Assembly (NCBI GenBank): GCA_007922195.1
Contig: ML682008.1
Coordinates: forward strand, 2,344,552 to 2,408,551
Reading direction: 5' to 3'
Length of the DNA stretch: 64,000 nt
DNA from: Podocnemis expansa
Lineage: Eukaryota > Chordata > Testudines > Podocnemididae
Position 1 is the stretch's first letter. The number at the start of each line of letters is the position of its first letter. This document shows, one piece after another, positions 58,837 through 64,000 of this stretch. A program made the position numbers and the translations under genes. The notes beneath the pieces are model-generated. The model was not told where the DNA came from. It saw only the letters and a list, made by a program, of their open reading frames with translations, and did no database searches.

Positions 58837-60180
58837 GGTTATGTCTACACATGGAGTTTCAGGTCAAATTACTGAATTTGAATTAGTCAATTCAAATTAA
58901 AAATTATTAATTCAAATTCAGTAAATTTGAACTGACAGGGCCATATTAGAATATCCTATTCAAATTGGCATGTCCATGGACTGGACTTGCCAATTTGAAT
59001 TGGAGGGGGGCACCATGGGAAGTGTGGCAAGATGACCGTGGAAATTGGCCACAGCCACAGCCAATCCCCTGCCAGGCTCCTGCAGCTGGAGCTGGGCTTA
59101 CCAGGGAGTGGGGCTGGAGCCCTGCTGGTCCCTGGCTCTATCCTGGCTAGTGGCATACTAGGAAGGCACCCCAGTGCACAGCTTCTCCCCAGGCAACCAC
59201 AGGCCAGGAAGGCGCTCCTGCGTGCGGCTCCTGTAGTGTTGGCAGCGTGGAAAAGGCACCCTTGTGGGTGGCTCTTGCAGAGGTGGCCGTGCGCCTGAAG
59301 GGTACCCCAGCGCATGGCTCCCCCAGAAGTGGCTGCATGCCGGGAAGGGACCCCCACACGTGACTCCTGCAGGGCAGGCTGTGCACAGTGATGGCACTGC
59401 TGTGCGTGGCTTCTCCCCAGGCCGCTGCAAGCTAGCAAAGGCACCCCCATGGGCAGCTCCTACAGGGCTGGCCATGCAGGAAAGGCACCCTGGTGTTTGG
59501 CTCCTGTAGAGGTGGTCATGCACCCGAAAGGCACCCCGGCACGTGGCTCCTCCAGAGATGGCTGTGAATTGGGAAGGTGCCCCCGTGTGCAGCTCCTGCA
59601 GGGCTGGCTGCATGCTAGGAAGACAGCCCGCATGTGGCTTCTCCCCAGGCAGGAGAAGCTGCATGCTGCGGTGCCTTCCTGGGCCGCAGCCACCTCCACA
59701 GGAGCTGCGCATAGGGGTGCCTTCCAGGCGCGCAGCTGCCTAGGGAGAAGCGGTGCTCTGGGTGGGCTTTCCCTGAGCCCCACCAGGGTGGCTGGAACAC
59801 TGGCTTGTGTCGCTGGCCCCAGCTGGGGGCCAGGAACCCCATTCCCCCCCCCAGCCCAATCTGGCTGGGAGGAGGCACCTTTGGAGCTGCTGGCCGCAGG
59901 TGCTAAAAGGCTGTTCTTCCTTCCAGGGTGCCATGCACCCTGGGAGGAAGTTCAGCCCATGTCTATTTGAACTCCCAGTGAGTTTGAATTAATATGGCCA
60001 CACTGGGTCAATTCGAAATCCTCAGTTCGAATTGACCCTGACTTCGAAGTCAAATGAGGTTTGACCAATTCAAAGTCAGCTTTCTTCATTTCGAACTGAG
60101 GAAAGCTAGTGTGTCCATGCACCTAATTGAATTGAAATTGATGACAATGAATTTGAATTCAGCTAAGTGTAGACATACCC
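58837..60180. mobile_element. Giant palindromic MITE, AATTCAAATT-word type, with internal minisatellite
   Basis: Ends GGTTATGTCTACAC and GTGTAGACATACCC; the outer arms contain GAATTTGAATTAGTC / AATTCAAATT words. About 58980-59980 is a GC-rich block holding an array of about 46-bp units (59163-59750). At 1344 bp it is the longest MITE of this group here, and it lacks a transposase. Confidence 0.8.
59163..59750. repeat. Minisatellite, about 46-bp period, inverting near 59660
   Basis: Units recur at about 59163, 59209, 59253, 59298, 59345, 59391, 59438, 59482, 59528, 59574 and 59620: AAGGCACCCC, then GTGGCTCCTC or GCAGCTCCTG, then GGTGGCTGTGC-like. From about 59665 the units continue in the opposite orientation (GGAGCTGCGCATAGG then GGTGCCTTCC). 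Frames of 107-184 codons stay open on both strands because the units are stop-poor and GC-rich; they are not genes. Confidence 0.85.
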
Positions 60181-60245
60181 TTCACCATTGGAACACACTG
60201 CCTCCTCTGCTGGACCTATTGTGTGGGATCAGCGTCTCAGTTTCC
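60181..60245. other. Short spacer before the hAT copy
   Basis: Ordinary sequence; it ends in CAGTTTCC, the left half of the hAT target duplication. Confidence 0.6.
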
Positions 60246-60527
60246 CAGAAGCATCGCTGGCCCAGGGAAGGAGCTGGGGCACCAGCCCATGTCCCGCCCG
60301 CTGTCTGCAGGCCACGCCCCAGCCAGGGAAAGAGCAGGGAGCTGCAGATGCAGCCACAGGGTTGCTGGGCCTAGGGGCCAGAAGTGGCCACCACCTCCAC
60401 CACAGGCGGACGGGTCCCAGATCTCCAGCCCGAGACCGGGAGAGGCAGGGGCCCCGCTAGGACCCAGGGCATTGGCACCAGGATTCAGGGCATGGGCCTT
60501 GTGTGCCAGGTACCAGCAACACCCCTG
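60246..60527. mobile_element. hAT MITE, CAGGAGCACCACTG type, perfect 8-bp duplication
   Basis: Starts CAGAAGCATCGCTGGCCC, ends CCAGCAACACCCCTG. CAGTTTCC flanks exactly (60238-60245 and 60528-60535). GC-rich interior with GGGAGAGGCAGGGGCC, shared with 61057-61385. The frames of 88-108 codons in it are incidental. Confidence 0.87.
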
Positions 60528-61056
60528 CAGTTTCCAATATATTTTATGAACACCTTAGCTTAATAAAAGCTCACTCAAAGAAAAAAACATATTTGACAGT
60601 TAGATAAATTAAAGAATTCTGCTGTAAATTCTAAGAAATTAAATATCATTGAACAGTCACGCTTGAAGATTATGTTGTCCATTTTGCTTATTAATCTACA
60701 GAATAAAGTAACAATGCAGTCTTACAAAGACCTGCACACAGTAGCTTGTAACAGTGAAATTAGACTTCTGTGGTTTTCCTTGGAGAGCGAAACTCAAAAG
60801 CCTAGTTCATTAAACAGGTACATTGGTGCACTGATAATATAATCTAGATGCGTCCTCTTGCTCATATGAGGTAGAGGTTCAAGTAAGAGCAAGTTAAGTT
60901 CTAAAATCATCCAGATGTGCATTGCCCTATCCCGTCATTTCCCTCAATAGATGGGGAGTGCTGAGAGGCAGAGTTTTTGGCACTGAAGGAGATGCTTTTA
61001 CGGAATAGGAAGTGAAAGGCCCAACAGCCTTAGTAACAGCCATGACAACCTGTGGC
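60528..61056. other. No gene seen
   Basis: AT-rich interval between two GC-rich hAT copies; nothing recognised. Confidence 0.4.
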
Positions 61057-61385
61057 CAGGAGCACCACTGCCCTGGGAAAAGACCAGGTCTGATTTGGTG
61101 CCCTGGGCCCGATCTGCTCTCAGGGTCTTGCCTGGCTCCGGATTCCCAGCTGGGGCTGGGCGAGGCAGTGCCTGCCATGGGCAGCCCAGCCCTGGATCCC
61201 CAGCTGGGAGAGGCAGGTGCCACCACAGGCAGCCCGGCCTGAAACCAGGGCTGGGCCATCTGCAGCAGAGCCTACCTCTCCTGTCCAGGGATCCAGGAGA
61301 GGCAGGGGCCATGCCCAGCACTCAGGGCACTGCTGGTGGGACTCGGGGCACATGCCCCGTGTGCTAGGCACTAGCGATGCCCTTG
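61057..61385. mobile_element. hAT MITE, CAGGAGCACCACTG type, 8-bp duplication
   Basis: Starts CAGGAGCACCACTGCCC, ends AGCGATGCCCTTG. Flanks CCTGTGGC (61049-61056) and CCTGTGGG (61386-61393), 7 of 8 alike. Interior copies of CAGCTGGG and GGGAGAGGCAG words form a short variable repeat. Same family as 34013 and 60246. The overlapping frames (60927-61401) are GC artefacts. Confidence 0.82.
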
Positions 61386-61686
61386 CCTGTGGGCAATGCA
61401 ACCTTAGAGAAGCATTCTGAAAAAAGACCTATTTTGTATGTGTCAGGCTGCAAGTCTCACACTCTGGCTGACAACATGAATCACACTGACATCAGTGGGA
61501 CTAATTCTGTGAATGCCCATGGGAGCAAGGAGTTCATAAATACGCTCCGTAAGTCTGTAGATTCAGGTGTTCCCATGTGTGAACTCTTCATGCACAATAG
61601 AGCATGTGAACATAAACATCCCAGCTGAAATTATGATGGCATTGCTGTAACATAGGGCTTCGCTTACATAGGCTTGCCTGATGGCT

Positions 61687-61760
61687 TCAGAGTTTAAGGC
61701 CAGAAGGGAACCTTGGTATTAGCTAGTTTGACCTCTTGTCTACCCATACTCCTCTATATA
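61687..61760 (-). mobile_element. CR1 3'-end fragment
   Basis: TTTAAGGCCAGAAGGGAACC followed by CTAGTTTGACCTC, matching the CR1 3' end seen at 33685 and 63125. Confidence 0.65.
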
Positions 61761-63114
61761 AACCCAAAGATTTTCATTAAAGTAAAGCATTGGTTACTGA
61801 GTTATAAGAAAATATCTATTTGCCATTATACAACCGTGGGAAAGAAATACAGTACTAGAAATGGAAACTATTGCCTATCTACTGTGACAAAGTCCCTCGT
61901 CTACCTTTTGCTGGAAAAAGAGTGCAATAGGACTTTGTATTGCCACACAGAGCCAATAAAACTAAAAAGAATAAATTAATTTAAAAATCAATTGGTCGAT
62001 AGGTGCCATCCAATCCTCGGTTTGGATGAGCAATACAAGCTATCTGAAAAACCAACATCTGGATCATCTGGTGGGTCCCAAGCTTCCCTCCAATAGTGTA
62101 TCTGTTTCCCGCAGGCCTCCAGGTCTGGGAAAGGTCCTTTGCCTTCCTTCCAGCCAGGGTTTTTACTCCCCCTCATCTTTGTACCTGTGGACCTCTTCCT
62201 GGGCAGTGTTCTGCTCCTTCTCCAGTTCTGTCTGCCTTCCAACCATACATTGCCTCCTCGCCCATGCACTCCTGAAGCTCTCCTCACTCTCCCACTTCAG
62301 CTAGCCTCTTTCTCTGGAGAAAAGGATTTTTAAAATCTGCTGGGAGGGCCTTTAATTAGCTCCAGGTGTGCTAATTAACCTGGAGTAACCACCGCTCAGC
62401 TACCAAGGGAAAAGGGACTTGCTGAGCCTGTGGCTAATATATTAGCTTTCTAGAACTCTTTGGAAACCCTCCTGTCTGTGTCATGCTACATACGTTTTAT
62501 AAGTGATGGGTGTGTCTGTGCATGTTTTCTGGAGCCTTAAGAGAAGAAGCTTAAATCATCTATGTTCACCCAAAGGCATTACCTAGAAGGAATAACATCT
62601 GGGCCGATGCACAAGATAGCATCATTTACAATGCACCAATGTGACGCCATGTTTAGCAGGCATTTTTTCTTTAATTTTGTTTATAATAATGTAATTAGCT
62701 TATAAAATTAACTTTAAATTGCTTAACTCATAAATTAAATTAAACTGAGTTTACATGCCAAAAGACAGTGAGCCAAATCCCCAGGATAGGATCTAAACTT
62801 TTTATGCCATCTCTTGTGAGTGAATGCGGTGCCTTGCTGTCATTCTCTGGATACTGAGTTATGTTGTGCGCTGAGCGGTGTCACTTAGCCACAGCTCTGG
62901 AGCGGGTGTGATGCTGCTCCACCACAAAGGAAAAACACAGTACATCCTTTCTCTTCCTCGTCCATCTACCCCACTACTCCATTTCTGATAATATCATAGT
63001 ATGGTCCACACCCTCTGTTTGTGCCTCACAGGGCAAGGAGACCTTTGTCTTCTCTCTGCTTCTCATTTGCCTTTTTTGGAGACTTGGGACCATGGCAGTG
63101 CTTGAAGTGCATGT
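61761..63114. other. No gene seen
   Basis: No exon or intact repeat recognised. The minus frame at 61988-62287 and the plus frames 62026-62333 have no domain features. A stretch near 62340-62400 (TTAATTAGCTCCAGGTGTGC) is loosely like the LTR-like sequence near 4780. Confidence 0.4.
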
Positions 63115-64000
63115 TCTTATAGAAACCTCAGTGCTAAGGTCAGAAGGAACCAATATGATCATCTAGTCCAGTGGTAGGCAACTCCCATGACATGTGCTGA
63201 TAGTGGCACATGAGCACCCTCTGCAGCACCACGGAAACTGCCACTCCTCCCACTGAAAGTCTTTCCAGGCAGCTTCTTTCACGGCATGTAAAGAAGCCGC
63301 CCAGAAAGGCTCCTCTCTGCAGCATGCTACCACCTAAAGGAGCCATTCTGCGGAGATTCTTTATGCAGCATTCCTGGGGGGAAACTTCTTTCCATGGCAT
63401 GGCTGGGGACCCATATCACCAGGCATGCCACCCAAAGGAGCCACTCCAGGCAGTTTCTTCCCATGAGAGATTCCTTTCAGCAGCATGCCTGGGAAGTTCC
63501 CCTGACTGGTAGCCACCACTGAATTTAAGCCAGCCACTTTTTTATTTTTATTTTTAGTGGAGGGGGCTTCTGGCATCAGCTAAGAATTGGGGAGGAGGGA
63601 CTGCCAAAGGTTGCCAACCCCTAATCTAATCTGACTTTCTGCACAGTGCAGGACCCACCCACTCCTGCAATAAACCTCTATCCTATGACTGAGATATTGA
63701 GTCCTCAAATAATCATTCAAAGTCTTTAAGGTGCAGAGAATACACCAGAAAGGGACTCATGCCCCATGAGTAAGAGGAAGGTGAAAACCTCCCTTTGTCA
63801 ATCTGCCATGGAGGAAAATTCCTTCCCATCCCCAAATATAGCAACCACTTAAATACTGAGCATGTTGGTAAAGAATTATCTGTAATAACTCAGAACCCAC
63901 CCATCCAACCACCCTTCTCAGGCCATTGGCATATCTACCACCAGTAGTCAAAGCATATGCTAGGGAGATCAGAATGACTATAACTAAGACCATGTCAGGG
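63115..64000 (-). mobile_element. CR1 LINE 3' region interrupted by a hAT element; cut by the window end
   Basis: GCTAAGGTCAGAAGGAACCA starts the 3' end. After the insert it continues with GACTTTCTGCACAGTGCAGG, GGAGGAAAATTCCTTCCCAT, then GTAATAACTCAGAACCCACC, the CR1 3' untranslated region in order. It carries no intact coding; the frame at 63757-63993 is incidental. Confidence 0.78.
63169..63623. mobile_element. hAT MITE, CAGTGGTAGGCAAC type, 8-bp duplication
   Basis: Starts CAGTGGTAGGCAACTCCC, ends AGGTTGCCAACCCCTA. Flanks ATCTAGTC (63161-63168) and ATCTAATC (63624-63631), 7 of 8 alike. 455 bp. The interior contains repeated CAGGCAGCTTCTTTC and GCAGCATGCC words. Frames inside (63140-63576) are incidental. 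Confidence 0.83.

Noticed and set aside
58956..59970. Overlapping frames of 61-184 codons on both strands
   Set aside because: They follow the 46-bp GC-rich minisatellite; stop-poor units keep frames open on both strands. No start context or conserved domain is visible.
60054..61401. Frames of 88-110 codons in the GC-rich hAT copies
   Set aside because: They cross transposon ends and the 8-bp duplications; composition alone explains them.

Overview
This is vertebrate nuclear DNA, most likely from a sauropsid and probably a turtle. It is AT-rich and intron/intergene-like, with long (TG)n and (CA)n microsatellites and two assembly gaps. It is full of CR1 LINE fragments, 3' pieces of Penelope-like (GIY-YIG) retroelements, short hAT elements and large palindromic MITEs. 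I recognise this repeat mix from turtle and crocodilian genomes, but the species cannot be fixed from sequence alone. There are no bacterial or phage features, and most open frames here are chance or repeat-derived.

The only recognisable host gene material is a decayed FOXI1-like locus on the minus strand at about 36.9-38.0 kb. One fragment carries the start codon and N-terminal region, then an in-frame TGA where FOXI1 has an arginine. The other carries about two thirds of a forkhead domain with an Arg-to-Trp change in the recognition helix. The fragments lie in the wrong order for one gene: the forkhead part is 5' of the N-terminal part on the minus strand. This suggests remains of a tandem pair or a rearranged copy. 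A weaker candidate is a phase-consistent exon pair at 3288-3629 (+).

Layout: 0-0.5 kb Penelope-like fragment; 0.5-1.0 kb MITE; 2.2-2.4 kb inverted repeat; 3.3-3.6 kb possible exon pair; 4.3-5.8 kb LTR-like sequence split by a TTTCGAAA-type MITE; 7.0 kb (TG)n; 7.9-9.7 kb CR1 split by two nested MITEs; 11-14.7 kb Penelope-like foldbacks and a Harbinger-like remnant; 15.4 and 19.0 kb two related MITEs with GC-rich cores; 18.3-18.7 kb gap; 21.7 kb MITE; 26.3-29.4 kb CR1 pieces and a C-rich block; 31.4 kb MITE; 33.7-35.2 kb CR1 with a hAT insertion; 36.9-38.0 kb FOXI1-like pseudogene; 40.0-40.8 kb Penelope-like GIY-YIG ORF; 43-52 kb CR1, MIR, four short hAT elements and a LINE RNase H remnant; 53-54.9 kb a 1.9 kb hAT; 54.9-57.2 kb two GTCGAC-type MITEs; 57.8-58.8 kb CR1 reverse transcriptase; 58.8-60.2 kb a giant MITE with an internal minisatellite; 60.2-61.4 kb two GC-rich hAT copies; 63.1-64.0 kb CR1 with a hAT insertion.

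The best structural signals are the target-site duplications readable by eye. Seven short hAT copies and one 1.9 kb hAT have 8-bp duplications, exact or nearly so. Palindromic MITEs show 3-bp ATA duplications, and foldback Penelope-like copies show 12-bp duplications. The palindromic MITEs have similar ends but are filled with different self-complementary words, a pattern ordinary copying does not explain.
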